Assembly (NCBI GenBank): GCA_036394195.1
Contig: DASWFO010000081.1
Span: 1-36,848, forward strand
DNA from: DATJPD01 sp036394195
Lineage (GTDB): Bacteria; Pseudomonadota; Alphaproteobacteria; CACIAM-22H2
Reading direction: 5' to 3'
Length of the DNA: 36,848 bases
Shown: positions 14,537 to 23,921 of the stretch, in pieces
Position numbering within the stretch: position 1 is the first letter of the stretch
How the letters are laid out: every line of letters begins with the position of its first letter
Notes under the pieces: generated by a model
Databases searched by the model: none
Seen by the model: only the letters and a program-made list of their open reading frames with translations
Told to the model about the DNA's origin: nothing
Program-made: the position numbers and the translations under genes

Positions 14537-14919
14537 CGGCCGTCCACCGTCTGCGCTTCGAGGAGCTGTCTGACCCGCTCCACCAGCTCGCGGGTCGAGA
14601 ATGGCTTGGTGACGTACGCGTCGGCGCCCATCGCCAGCCCTTTCTCCTGTTCGATGTCGCGGCTCTTCGCCGTGAGCATCACGATCTTGACGTCCTTGCC
14701 GCCGGGAGCCGCGCGGATGGCCGCGCACACCTCATAGCCGTTGCGGCCCGGCATCATCACGTCGAGCAGGATCAGGTCCGGGGCCCGCTCCGCCACCGCT
14801 CGGTGGGCCGCATCGCCGTCGCGGGCCGTCGACACCTCGTATCCGGCGTGCCGAAGCAGGAACTCCAGCGATAAGACGATATTCGGCTCGTCGTCGACCA
14901 CCAGAATCGACCGCGCCAT
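14533..14919 (-). CDS. Stand-alone CheY-like receiver protein
   Basis: The 128 residues are a complete receiver domain without output module: ILVVDDEPNIV (acidic pair), phosphoacceptor Asp53 in LILLDVMMPGRNG, switch Thr in VMLTAKS, and Lys in YVTKPFSTRELV. Stand-alone receivers act by protein contact or as phosphate relays and sinks. ATG at 14919 has GAGGGGAAG about seven bases upstream; a longer frame to 14943 adds only five or more unconserved residues. It is the first gene of the receiver, small membrane protein, SSS kinase unit, and its stop overlaps the next start. The kinase lacks an attached receiver, so this protein may be a second phosphoacceptor beside the FixJ-type regulator. Confidence 0.9.
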   Translation of the reverse strand: MARSILVVDDEPNIVLSLEFLLRHAGYEVSTARDGDAAHRAVAERAPDLILLDVMMPGRNGYEVCAAIRAAPGGKDVKIVMLTAKSRDIEQEKGLAMGADAYVTKPFSTRELVERVRQLLEAQTVDGR

Positions 14920-15304
14920 CGCCGGGCTTCCCCTCAATTCCAAGACGCGGCAGCGTGCCTGGCGCCGCGGGTTGCAGGCAGTCTACCGCCGCTTCGCCGC
15001 TGCTGTCACGGCTCCGTCCTTCGACGTGGCCGGCGATCCCGCTGGTCGGGCTCCTTCTACCCGATCGGCATTGCGGCGATCGGCGTGGTGGTGGGCGGTC
15101 TCAGCATGCGGGCCGCGCCTACGCGCCACGTCAAGATCTGGGAAGAGGTCGGCGGCGCCCCGCCGCTGGTCCCCGACCAGCCCTGATCCCGGCGGATCAA
15201 CAGACGCGGCCCCGAAGGCGACTTCGGGGCCGTTTTCTTTGGCACGCCGACCGGATGCTGATCGTCAACCCGACCCTGGGATGCCGGCTATCGCCGGCCG
15301 GGCG
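14920..15304. other. 385-bp intergenic region with an orphan plus-strand transcription end
   Basis: No normal gene is annotated here. A plus-strand frame ends at TGA 15184-15186 with a protein-like tail (MRAAPTRHVKIWEEVGG, then APPLVPDQP) preceded by a hydrophobic stretch (IGIAAIGVVVGGL). Its only starts are GTG codons at 15085-15093, without an RBS, which would give about 33 residues. Another frame just upstream reads WPAIPLVGLLL, so a frameshifted small membrane protein is conceivable. A strong intrinsic terminator for the plus strand follows at 15207-15240. A short RNA or a tiny protein gene could occupy this space; I cannot place its start. Confidence 0.4.
15207..15240 (+). terminator. 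Strong intrinsic terminator on the plus strand
   Basis: A perfect 11-bp stem CGGCCCCGAAG / CTTCGGGGCCG with a GCGA tetraloop (15207-15232) is followed by TTTTCTTT. No T-run exists on the other side, so it works for plus-strand transcripts only. All recognised neighbouring genes are on the minus strand. Confidence 0.85.
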
Positions 15305-15787
15305 TCATCGCGACGCGACCGTAGGCGGGGTCATGGGAACGTCGAATTCGTGGAAGCCGCCCTGGGCGCGTGCGACGACTATCGGGACGCTGCTCCGCCG
15401 GATGACACGGGCGACGAGAAGCCGCTGCAGGAACGTGTCGATCAGCCCGTCGCTTCCCGAGCTCAGCACGATTTGACCGACATCCAGCTCTTGCGCCAGC
15501 CGCAGGATGTGGCGGACGGCGTCTCCGGAGCGGATATGGATCTCGTAAGCCAGGCCGGCGCATTCGAGGATCTGGCGTGCGCCGGCGAGCGCGGCTTCGC
15601 CGGCGTCCCGCTGAAAGGCACGGATGGCCGCCATGCCGACGAAGTGACGGACGAGGCCATCGAACGCCGGCTGCAGGTTCAGGAGATGGATCGTGCCGAT
15701 CGCGCCCTGCCGGGCCTGGGCGACGACCTCCCACACGGCACTCTCGGCCTGTTCCGTGCCGTCGACCACCAGCAAAACTCCATTCAT
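15305..15787 (-). CDS. Universal stress protein, UspA family
   Basis: The 160-residue protein opens MNGVLLVVDGTEQAESAVWE, the first strand of the Usp Rossmann-like fold, and includes HIRSGDAVRHILRLAQELDV and IVLSSGSDGLIDTFL, followed by RVIRRSSVPIVVARAQGG. The ATP-binding consensus G-2x-G-9x-G(S/T) is only partly recognisable (SSGSDG...), and the SV-P-I/V-V ending is typical. Usp proteins act in the cytosol during starvation or stress. ATG at 15787 has GGGAGG five bases upstream and lies two bases after the stop of the TerC-like gene, so the two are almost certainly one operon. The C-terminal tail (GGFHEFDVPMTPPTVASR) is longer than usual. Confidence 0.85.
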   Translation of the reverse strand: MNGVLLVVDGTEQAESAVWEVVAQARQGAIGTIHLLNLQPAFDGLVRHFVGMAAIRAFQRDAGEAALAGARQILECAGLAYEIHIRSGDAVRHILRLAQELDVGQIVLSSGSDGLIDTFLQRLLVARVIRRSSVPIVVARAQGGFHEFDVPMTPPTVASR

Positions 15788-15789
15788 GG

Positions 15790-16566
15790 CTACCTCCCTA
15801 CCGATTCGCCCATCGGGCGCGCGAAGGCGGGTTGACGATCGCCGGCGTCGGTGACCGCGTGCGGCAGAGCCTGCCGACGTCGCAGTGTGATGTTCAGCGC
15901 TTCGACGAAGACCGAGAAGACGATCGCAACATAGAGGTACCCGCGCGGAATCTCGAACCCGAGCCCGTCGGCGACGAGGGCCACGCCGATCAACAGCACG
16001 AAGGCGAGCGCCAGCATCTTCAGCGTCGGATGGCGCAGGATGAAGCGCATGACCGGTCCGGACGCGACCAGAAGAGCAACCGACCCGATGACGACGGCCG
16101 TTGCCGTGATCCACAAGTCCTGGCTCATGGCCACCGCCGCCATGACCGAGTCGAGGGAGAACACGATATCGACCGCGATGATGATCACCAGGGCCATGAC
16201 GAAATTGGCGGCCCGGCGGCGCGGCCCCTCCGCCGGTCCGGCGGTCTCCAGCGCATCGTGCATTTCGCGCACCGCCTTGACGATCAGGAACAGTCCGCCG
16301 GCGAGCATCAGCAGGTCGCGTCCCGACAGAACGAGATCGCCGATACTCATCAGCGGCGCCGTCAAGCCGACGATCCAGGTAATCGAGAACAGAAGCAGCA
16401 GACGCGTCAGCGTTGCCAGCGCAAGCCCGATCACGCGGGCGCGTCCGCGCTGGTGCGGGGCGAGCGTGCCTGCCACGATCGCGATCACGACGAGGTTGTC
16501 GACGCTGAGGACGACCTGCAGGCCGCTCAGAGTCACCAGGCTGACGATGGTTTCGAGGCTCACCAC
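15790..16566 (-). CDS. TerC family integral membrane protein
   Basis: The 258-residue protein has about seven membrane segments and the TerC signatures: LSGLQVVLSVDNLVVIAIVA in the first segment and VMALVIIIAVDIVFSLDSVM in the fourth, both with the acidic SxDN/SLDS motif expected to lie in a transport path. A loop of charged residues (ETAGPAEGPRRRAAN) joins the halves. Relatives (TerC, Alx, MeeF/MeeY-type) are linked to tellurite resistance or Mn2+ export at the inner membrane; which applies here is open. The start is one of two consecutive GTG codons (16566 or 16563) with only a weak GGAA upstream. It is followed after two bases by the UspA gene. Confidence 0.9.
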   Translation of the reverse strand: MVSLETIVSLVTLSGLQVVLSVDNLVVIAIVAGTLAPHQRGRARVIGLALATLTRLLLLFSITWIVGLTAPLMSIGDLVLSGRDLLMLAGGLFLIVKAVREMHDALETAGPAEGPRRRAANFVMALVIIIAVDIVFSLDSVMAAVAMSQDLWITATAVVIGSVALLVASGPVMRFILRHPTLKMLALAFVLLIGVALVADGLGFEIPRGYLYVAIVFSVFVEALNITLRRRQALPHAVTDAGDRQPAFARPMGESVGR

Positions 16567-16670
16567 GTTCCGGCGGATCCTGCCTTTGTTCCGCCAAGCC
16601 TAGCCAGGGCCGGCCGGACGCGGAATCGTGGCGAACCGCTAGTGGTTTTCCGCTATCGGCCCTCTGACGC

Positions 16671-17300
16671 TCAGCCCTCCAGCCGAATCGCCATCCGCAC
16701 CAGCTCCGACAGGCTGCGGGCGCCCATTTTCTCCATGACGCGCGCGCGATGGATCTCAACCGTCCGCAGGGCGATTTTGAGGTGCTGCGATACGGTTTTG
16801 TTGGCGCTTCCCGCAACCACCAGGTCCATGACCTCCTTTTCCCGGGCGCTCAGCGTCGCGGCGCGGGCCTGGAGAGCCTGGCGATCGAGCGCGGTCAGCG
16901 ATGCAGCGACCCGTGGAACCCGCAGCGCCTCGTTCACGGCCGTCAGAATGGCGTCGGAGTCGAAGGGCTTCTCGATGAAGTTGACCGGGCCCGCCTTCAG
17001 GGCGGCGACCGCCATCGGCACGTCGCCGTGGCCGGTGATGATGATCACCGGCAGGGCTACGGAGCGGCGCCGGATCTCACGCTGCAGCTCCAGGCCGCTC
17101 ATGCCCGGCATGCGCACGTCGAGCAGCAGACAGCCGGTCAGGTCGGGGGGCAGTGCCGCGAGAAAGGACTCCGCCGAGCCGAAGGTCAGGACGTCGAACT
17201 CGTGGAGGGTCAGGAGCGCTTTCAGCCCGCGCCGGATACCGTCGTCGTCGTCGACCACGAACACGGTCTGCCGTGTGCTCGTCCGGGTCTCAGTCGTCAT
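16671..17300 (-). CDS. FixJ family response regulator
   Basis: The 209-residue protein has a receiver domain (VFVVDDDDGIRRGL, Asp61 in CLLLDVRMPGMSG, IIITGHGDVPMAV, FIEKPFD) and a LuxR-type HTH near the end (LSAREKEVMDLVVAGSANKT, then LRTVEIHRARVMEKMGA). The GHGDVPMAVxAxKAG stretch is the FixJ/NodW hallmark. ATG at 17300 lies 11 bases inside the end of the MASE1 kinase gene, so translation is coupled and the pairing is near certain. One change from the usual FixJ pattern is GPVNFIEKPF where GAxDFIEKPF is expected (Asp to Asn). The target genes are unknown. Confidence 0.92.
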   Translation of the reverse strand: MTTETRTSTRQTVFVVDDDDGIRRGLKALLTLHEFDVLTFGSAESFLAALPPDLTGCLLLDVRMPGMSGLELQREIRRRSVALPVIIITGHGDVPMAVAALKAGPVNFIEKPFDSDAILTAVNEALRVPRVAASLTALDRQALQARAATLSAREKEVMDLVVAGSANKTVSQHLKIALRTVEIHRARVMEKMGARSLSELVRMAIRLEG

Positions 17301-18954
17301 TCTCGCCGCCGTAGGCCGGAATCGTGAAATGCACCTCGGCGCCGCCCGCGCCGGCGACGCCCGCCCAGATCCTGCCGCCATGCGCCTCGATGATGGAACG
17401 GCTGATCGCCAAGCCGAGGCCCATTCCGGTCTGCTTTGTCGTCGCGAAGGGCTGGAACAGCCGCTGCGCGATTTCGGGCGGAAACCCAGGGCCCGTGTCG
17501 GCGACGCAGATCTCGACGATGGAGGGCTCCTCGATCGCGAGCGACGCCCGGACGACGATCTCGCGTTTGGTGTCGCGCTGCTGGGCCATCGCGTCGATGC
17601 CGTTCCGGACCAGGTTGAGCAGCACCTGCTCGATCTGGATCGGGTCCGCCAGGACCGGTGGCAGCATGTTGTCGATTTGCGTGGCGACGCGCACGCTGCT
17701 TTGGGCGGCATCGCCGCGGGCCAGGTCGACGGCGGAGCGGACGATCTGCGACACGCTCGTGCGCACGCGGCGCATGTCTCCCGGCTGGAGGAATTCGCGG
17801 GTGCTCTTGATGATCTCACCCGCGCGCATGATCTGCTGGACCGTCTGGTCGATCATCTCCCGGGCTTCGGCGCGGACGGCCTCGTCGCCGGTGGGTCGCG
17901 AGCGAAGGACGGTTTGGCAGGCGCGGGCAAACGAGATGGCGGAGGTCAGCGGTTGATTGAGTTCGTGAGCGATCGCGGCGGCCATTTCGCCGGTGGTCGT
18001 GAGCCGGGCCGCCTGGGCCAGCTCGGCTTCGTGTTTCTTGGCCCAGCGCAGCGCCGCATCGGCGCGGCGGCGCTCCTCGACCACGCTGCCGAGGAGCAGG
18101 CCGGTTACCGCGACGGCGAGCATCAAGAGCTGGTCCTGCGTGACCACGTAGGCATCGAAGCCTTTGATTTGAGTGGCGACGATCAATCCGACCTGGGTCG
18201 CCACGATGCCCCACGTGGCACCCATGAGACCACCCCGCAGCGCGATCCAGATCAGGGGCAGGAACAAAAGATAGGAAAATTCGAAATGCTGCAGCTGCTC
18301 GCGCCCGAACATGATCCACAACGCGAGCGCGATCACCGTGAGCTGCAGCACGGCCTCGATCGCACTCCAGGATTGCCGCACGGCGAGCCGGCGTTCGCGG
18401 TCCATCAGCAGCAGCAGAAACGGTGTCAGGACGGCGATGCCGATCACGTCGCCAACCCAGTAGCGCAGCGTGAGGGTCGGCATTTCGTGCCACGAGACGA
18501 CCTGGGCGGTGGCAAAGACCCACATGACGGCGAGGGCGACGACGGCGCTGGTCGCGAGTGCCACGCCCAGCAGCGCCAGGAGCGAGCGATGATCGTCCAG
18601 GCGCAGCGATATGTTGAGCCGGCGCCGCAGGAAGGCGGCGGCGGCACCGTAGCAAACCGTCACGATCAAGGCGCCCGTGGCAGTGGCGACGGGCGGGGTC
18701 AGAAATCCCCGCAGGAGCAAGTCGGCCAGAATGAAGGCGGCAAACGACACAAAGAAGGCGGGCAGCCCCTGCGCCAGGAACAATGCGAAAATCAGCCCCG
18801 CCGGCGGATTCCACGGCGTGATCCCGAGCTCGCCGAACGGCTCGATCACGCTGACCCAGTCCAGCGCGACGTAGACGCCGATAAAGACCAGCGAGGCGAG
18901 CACCCGGAACAGCTGCGGATGCCGGAGGGCAACGGTACTGGGTGCAGGGTTCAT
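17290..18954 (-). CDS. MASE1-domain sensor histidine kinase
   Basis: Residues 10-290 form a MASE1 membrane sensor with about eight segments, including the typical ITPWNPPAGLIFALFLAQGL and YWVGDVIGIAVLTPFLLLL stretches. A short coiled linker (VVEERRRADAALRWAKKHEA) leads to a DctB/FixL-type kinase core: His330 in AAAIAHELNQPLTSAI, N-box NLVRNGIDAM, CVADTGPGFP, and GMGLGLAISRSI. It is an inner-membrane kinase whose ligand is unknown; MASE1 is thought to sense small molecules within the membrane. ATG at 18954 is chosen because the first membrane segment follows 15 residues later; there is no clear RBS and an in-frame ATG lies 16 codons upstream. It overlaps its FixJ-type regulator by 11 bases. 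Confidence 0.9.
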   Translation of the reverse strand: MNPAPSTVALRHPQLFRVLASLVFIGVYVALDWVSVIEPFGELGITPWNPPAGLIFALFLAQGLPAFFVSFAAFILADLLLRGFLTPPVATATGALIVTVCYGAAAAFLRRRLNISLRLDDHRSLLALLGVALATSAVVALAVMWVFATAQVVSWHEMPTLTLRYWVGDVIGIAVLTPFLLLLMDRERRLAVRQSWSAIEAVLQLTVIALALWIMFGREQLQHFEFSYLLFLPLIWIALRGGLMGATWGIVATQVGLIVATQIKGFDAYVVTQDQLLMLAVAVTGLLLGSVVEERRRADAALRWAKKHEAELAQAARLTTTGEMAAAIAHELNQPLTSAISFARACQTVLRSRPTGDEAVRAEAREMIDQTVQQIMRAGEIIKSTREFLQPGDMRRVRTSVSQIVRSAVDLARGDAAQSSVRVATQIDNMLPPVLADPIQIEQVLLNLVRNGIDAMAQQRDTKREIVVRASLAIEEPSIVEICVADTGPGFPPEIAQRLFQPFATTKQTGMGLGLAISRSIIEAHGGRIWAGVAGAGGAEVHFTIPAYGGENDD

Positions 18955-19025
18955 CGACGGGAAGAATACATGCCGCACGGCGCAGCACAACGACAAGGCC
19001 ATGGGTGCGGCTGCCGGTTCCGGCA

Positions 19026-19051
19026 CGGCCCCGGAGGCGACGCCGGGGCCG
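19026..19051 (-). terminator. GC hairpin after the czcA1 operon
   Basis: CGGCCCCGG (19026-19034) pairs with CCGGGGCCG (19043-19051) just after the last gene of the minus-strand pump operon (stop at 19059). No T-run follows on the minus strand, so it is either an imperfect terminator or a stabilising 3' hairpin. Confidence 0.35.
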
Positions 19052-19058
19052 GTTTGCG

Positions 19059-19367
19059 TCAGACGAGCTGAATTTTCTTCAGCGCCCGGAGGAACACCGA
19101 CACCGGCAGGCGCCACTCACGATAGGTCTTGTGCCCCTCGTGGCGCTCGTAACGGCTGATCGACTTTCCCGCCTTCAGATCGACCGCGCAGATGATGTCG
19201 CCCTGGACGCCTTCGCGGCCGTCGAGCGGTCGATCGGTCAGGACGATGACCGTCTCCTTGTCATCCAGGAGCTCCTCTCGGCGGTCGACGAGCGCCCGGG
19301 CCGTCTCGGCGGTGGTTGCGAGGAAAAGGCGCGTCACGTGTCTGACCCCCCGCACCTGACGGCTCAT
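19059..19367 (-). CDS. Small uncharacterised protein coupled to an RND pump, 102 aa
   Basis: ATG at 19367 overlaps the stop of the czcA-type gene (ATGA); a GTG at 19337 with GGGGGG upstream is an alternative start, giving 92 residues. The protein is soluble: TRLFLATTAETARALVDRRE (strand plus helix), KETVIVLTDRPLDGREGVQ, GDIICAVDLKAGKSISRYER and HEGHKTYREWRLPVSVFLRAL. The beta-alpha alternation suggests a compact alpha/beta fold. It has three His/Cys residues close to charged patches (ICAV, YERHEGHK) that could bind metal, but no known motif. I do not recognise the family. Its place as the second gene of a metal-pump operon suggests an accessory role. Confidence 0.7.
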   Translation of the reverse strand: MSRQVRGVRHVTRLFLATTAETARALVDRREELLDDKETVIVLTDRPLDGREGVQGDIICAVDLKAGKSISRYERHEGHKTYREWRLPVSVFLRALKKIQLV

Positions 19368-22300
19368 TCGGCCGGGCTGACGACTTCGCTTCCGGCCCTC
19401 GGCACGGCGATCCCGCGCCGCGAGAAACGGTCGACGAGAATCGGCAGCACGATCAGGATCAAAACGGGGGCGAGCAGGATTCCGCCGACCACCACGAGGG
19501 CCAGCGGCCGCTGCACCTGGGAGCCGATGCCCGTCGAGACGGCGGCGGGCAGCAGGCCCGCACAGGCGGCGACGCACGTCATCATCACCGGGCGGAGGCG
19601 GATCTCGCAGGCCCGCACGATGGCCTCGGCCCGGTCGGTTCCCTGGTCGATCAGCTGGTTGTAGTAGGAGATCAGGATGATCCCCTCCATCACCGAAATC
19701 CCGAACAGGGCGATGAAGCCGATCGCCGCCGACACGCTGAACGCCGTGCCGGTCAGGTACAGGGCGAAGACGCCGCCGATGATAGCCATCGGAATCACCG
19801 CCAGGGCGAGCACCGTGTCGGTCAACGAATTGAAGTTGAGAAACAGAAGAATGCAGATCAGCGCGATGCTGAGCGGCACGACGAGCGCCAGCCGCTGAAG
19901 CGCGTCCTGGAGATTCCCGAACTCGCCCGCCCATTCGAGCCGGTAGCCCGCCGGCAGCTGAACCTGCTGGGCGAGCTTGCTCTGTGCCTCCAGCACCGTG
20001 CTGCCCAGATCGCGGCCGCGGACACTGAATTTGATCGGCAGGTAGCGCTGCTGCTGCTCGCGATAGATGAACGAGGGTCCTGACACGAGGCGGACGCGCG
20101 CCACCTCGGTCAGCGGGATCTGCACCACGCCGTTGCCGCTCGGATTGGGAGCGCCGACCGTGATGCGGCTGATGGCGTCGAGGCTCTCGCGGTATTTCGG
20201 GGCGAGGCGCACGACGATCGGGAAATGCCGGTCGCTGCCCTGCTCGTAGAGATCCCCGGCTGGCTGCCCGCCGATGGCGGCCTGGACCGTCGCGTTGATG
20301 TCGCCCGGCGCCAGGCCGTAGCGCGAGGCGCGGGCGCGGTCGATATCGATCTGCACGGTCGGCTGGCCGAGCGAGGAGAACACCGCAAGGTCGGTGACGC
20401 CGGGGACCGTGGCCATGACCGCTTTGATCTTCTCGGCGGTCTTGCTCAGCGTCTCGAGGTCGTTGCCGAACAGCTTGATCGAGTTCTCGCCCTTGACCCC
20501 GGAGACGGCCTCCTCGACGTTGTCTTCGATGTACTGCGAGAAGTTGAGCTCGATGCCGACGAAGCGCGCCTGCAGCTTGTGCATGATCTGCTGAGTCAAA
20601 TCGTCCTTGGTCACGCCGCTCGGCCACTGATCGCGCGGCTTCAATGGCGCGAAGAACTCCGCGTTGAAGAAGCCGGTGGCGTCGGTGCCGTCGTCCGGCC
20701 GGCCGTGCTGCGACACGACCGTGTCGATCTCGGGAAAGCTCTTGATGATCTTCCGGATCTCGTTCACGTAGCCATTGCCTTCCGTCAGCGAGATCGACGG
20801 CGGCATGGTCGCCCGGATCCACAAATTGCCCTCCTCCAGCTTGGGCAGGAATTCCAGGCCGAGCGAGCGGAGTGCCAACAGCGTCAGCAGCAGCAGAACA
20901 CCGGTCCCGGCGAGAGTCCGTCCTTTGTGCGCCAGGGCGAGGCCCAGCATCGGCGTATAGATCCGGCGGAGCGCGCGGACGACCACCGTCTCGACCTCGC
21001 TCAGGTTGTCCTTGAGCAGCAGGGCGCTGAGTGCCGGCGACACGGTGAACGTGGCGAGGAGGCCGCCGGCCAGGGCGTAGGCATAGGTCTTCGACATCGG
21101 GCCGAAGATGTGGCCTTCGACCCCGCTCATCGTGAACAGCGGGACGAAGCCGGCGATGATGATCGCGGCCGAGAAGAAGATGGAGCGGTTCACCTCGGTC
21201 GCCGCGTTGAAGATCGTGGCGAACCGGCCGGTGAGCCCGGGAATCGACGAGACGTGGGCCGGCCCCTGCTCCGGGTGCTCTTCGCTGAGATGGCGGAAGA
21301 TGTTTTCCACCATGATGACGGTGGCATCGACGATGAGGCCGAAATCGATCGCGCCGACCGACAGCAGGTTCGCGGAATCGCCGCGCAGCACGAGAATCCC
21401 GATCGCGAACAGGAGCGCGAACGGGATGGTGGCGGCCACGATCACGGCGCTGCGCAGGTTGCCGAGGAACGCCCACTGCACGAAGAAGACGAGGATGATC
21501 CCGAAGATGAGGTTGTGGACGACCGTATTGGTTGTGAGGCGGATCAGGTCGCTGCGATCGTAAATGCGCGCGATCTGCACGCCGGGCGGCAGGATGCCCG
21601 TCGAGTTGATCTTTTCGACCTCCGCCTTCACGCGGTTGATGGTGGGCAGGCTTTGCTGCCCGCGGCGCATGAGGACGATCCCCTGGACGATGTCGTCGTC
21701 GTTGTTCTGGCCGGCGATGCCGAGCCTGGGCTGATTGCCGACCGTGACGGCCGCCACGTCGCTGAGCACGACCGGGGTGCCGTTCGTCTGGGTCAGCATC
21801 GTATTGCGGATGTCGTCCATCGAGCGGATGAGGCCGACGCCGCGGACCACGGCGGCTTGCGGACCGATCTCGATCGTGTTGCCGCCGACGTTGTTATCGC
21901 TGTTGCTGAGGACCTGCAGGACCTGCGGCAGGCTCAGGCCGTAGGCGATGAGCTTGTTGAGATCGACGGTGACGCTGTAGATCTTCGTCTTGCCGCCCCA
22001 GCCGGTGACGTCGATGACGCCGGGAACGGCGCGGAAGCGCCGGGCGAGCACCCAGTCCTGCAGCGTCTTCAGGTCGGTAACGCTGTAGCCGGGGCCGACG
22101 AGCTTGTAGCGATAGATTTCGCCGATCGGACTCCATGGCGAGATCGTGGGCAGCGCGCCGTTCGACAGGGGGGGCAATTGGGCGAGCCGGTTCAGGACCT
22201 GCTGCTCCGCCTCCAGGTACGTGAAGTCGTAGGTGAACTGCATCTTGATGTCGGACAGGCCGAACAGCGAGATGGTCCGCATTGCCGACAGGTAGGGCAC

Positions 22301-22522
22301 CGCCGCCACTTGGGTCTCGATCGGGATGGTCACATAGCGTTCCATCTCCTCGGCGGACTGACCGGGGCTTTGGGTGACGATGTCGACCAGCGGCGGGACT
22401 GGATCGGGGTACGCCTCGATGTTGAGCTGCCAGAACGCGATGCCGCCGGCGATCAGCATGGCGCAGAATCCCAGAAGCACGAGGGCGCGCTGCTTGACCG
22501 AGAAAGCGATGATCGTGTTCAT
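19364..22522 (-). CDS. Heavy-metal efflux RND pump, CzcA/CusA family (copy 1)
   Basis: The 1052-residue protein has the full RND plan: TM1 at about 12-32, a large periplasmic porter domain, TM2-6, a second porter domain, and TM8-12. The HME-class TM4 motif AIDFGLIVDATVIMVEN carries Asp393, Asp399 and Glu406, the proton-relay residues known from CzcA. Other family marks are LNIEAYPDPVPPLVDIVTQS, PGQSAEEMERYVTIPIE and SLFGLSDIKMQF. It exports divalent or monovalent metal ions from periplasm and cytoplasm together with an adaptor and an outer-membrane channel, neither of which lies beside it. The adaptor at 32424 could serve it. The metal cannot be named. ATG at 22522; the gene diverges from the GTPase gene across a shared operator. 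Confidence 0.95.
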   Translation of the reverse strand: MNTIIAFSVKQRALVLLGFCAMLIAGGIAFWQLNIEAYPDPVPPLVDIVTQSPGQSAEEMERYVTIPIETQVAAVPYLSAMRTISLFGLSDIKMQFTYDFTYLEAEQQVLNRLAQLPPLSNGALPTISPWSPIGEIYRYKLVGPGYSVTDLKTLQDWVLARRFRAVPGVIDVTGWGGKTKIYSVTVDLNKLIAYGLSLPQVLQVLSNSDNNVGGNTIEIGPQAAVVRGVGLIRSMDDIRNTMLTQTNGTPVVLSDVAAVTVGNQPRLGIAGQNNDDDIVQGIVLMRRGQQSLPTINRVKAEVEKINSTGILPPGVQIARIYDRSDLIRLTTNTVVHNLIFGIILVFFVQWAFLGNLRSAVIVAATIPFALLFAIGILVLRGDSANLLSVGAIDFGLIVDATVIMVENIFRHLSEEHPEQGPAHVSSIPGLTGRFATIFNAATEVNRSIFFSAAIIIAGFVPLFTMSGVEGHIFGPMSKTYAYALAGGLLATFTVSPALSALLLKDNLSEVETVVVRALRRIYTPMLGLALAHKGRTLAGTGVLLLLTLLALRSLGLEFLPKLEEGNLWIRATMPPSISLTEGNGYVNEIRKIIKSFPEIDTVVSQHGRPDDGTDATGFFNAEFFAPLKPRDQWPSGVTKDDLTQQIMHKLQARFVGIELNFSQYIEDNVEEAVSGVKGENSIKLFGNDLETLSKTAEKIKAVMATVPGVTDLAVFSSLGQPTVQIDIDRARASRYGLAPGDINATVQAAIGGQPAGDLYEQGSDRHFPIVVRLAPKYRESLDAISRITVGAPNPSGNGVVQIPLTEVARVRLVSGPSFIYREQQQRYLPIKFSVRGRDLGSTVLEAQSKLAQQVQLPAGYRLEWAGEFGNLQDALQRLALVVPLSIALICILLFLNFNSLTDTVLALAVIPMAIIGGVFALYLTGTAFSVSAAIGFIALFGISVMEGIILISYYNQLIDQGTDRAEAIVRACEIRLRPVMMTCVAACAGLLPAAVSTGIGSQVQRPLALVVVGGILLAPVLILIVLPILVDRFSRRGIAVPRAGSEVVSPAE
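20042..20073. repeat. Left copy of a 32-bp exact inverted repeat within the czcA paralogs
   Basis: The minus-strand reading of this segment, coding for FIYREQQQRY in copy 1, is identical over 32 bases to 36175-36206 in copy 2. It is the longest exact match I noticed between the two oppositely oriented pump genes. Confidence 0.7.
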
Positions 22523-22681
22523 CCGCCGGAACCCGCGATGCCGTGAAGGGCGGCCGCGGCAACGCGACCGTGCGCAGGCGAATGCCGTCGCTGTTCAGGC
22601 GCGGCCCTGCGGCAAGCAGACACTATGCGGGAAGTGAATTAAGCTGGCCTGACAGGCGGCTTTCGACGAGTTTTAAAACCG

Positions 22682-22719
22682 CTTACACGAACATAGTCGA
22701 CCGCTTACGTGAATCTTAC
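22682..22719. promoter_or_regulatory. Operator, site 1: CTTAC repeats phased at 11 and 22 bp
   Basis: CTTAC occurs at 22682, 22704 and 22715. On the other strand it reads GTAAG-ATTCAC-GTAAG-N17-GTAAG. The 11-bp phasing is what OmpR/PhoB-type winged-helix regulators use for tandem binding. The same layout is found upstream of the OmpR regulator gene (26104-26141). The site lies between the divergent czcA1 (22522) and GTPase (22764) genes. Confidence 0.7.
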
Positions 22720-22751
22720 GACCCCGATCGCTTGCGCTTGCGGCGCCGTGC

Positions 22752-22757
22752 TATCCT
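22752..22757 (+). promoter_or_regulatory. -10 element of a probably leaderless GTPase transcript
   Basis: TATCCT ends only six bases before the ATG at 22764, so a start of transcription seven bases on would fall at the ATG itself. There is no Shine-Dalgarno sequence, and the -35 region (CGCTTG at 22729-22734) is poor, as expected for an activator-dependent promoter. Confidence 0.5.
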
Positions 22758-22763
22758 GACCGC

Positions 22764-23903
<1,140 letters not shown>

Positions 23904-23921
23904 GCCTCCGGGGCCGCGCTC

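Noticed and set aside
15577..19071. Very long plus-strand open frame covering UspA, TerC, regulator and kinase genes
   Set aside because: It runs antisense across four distinct real genes and has no recognisable domain.
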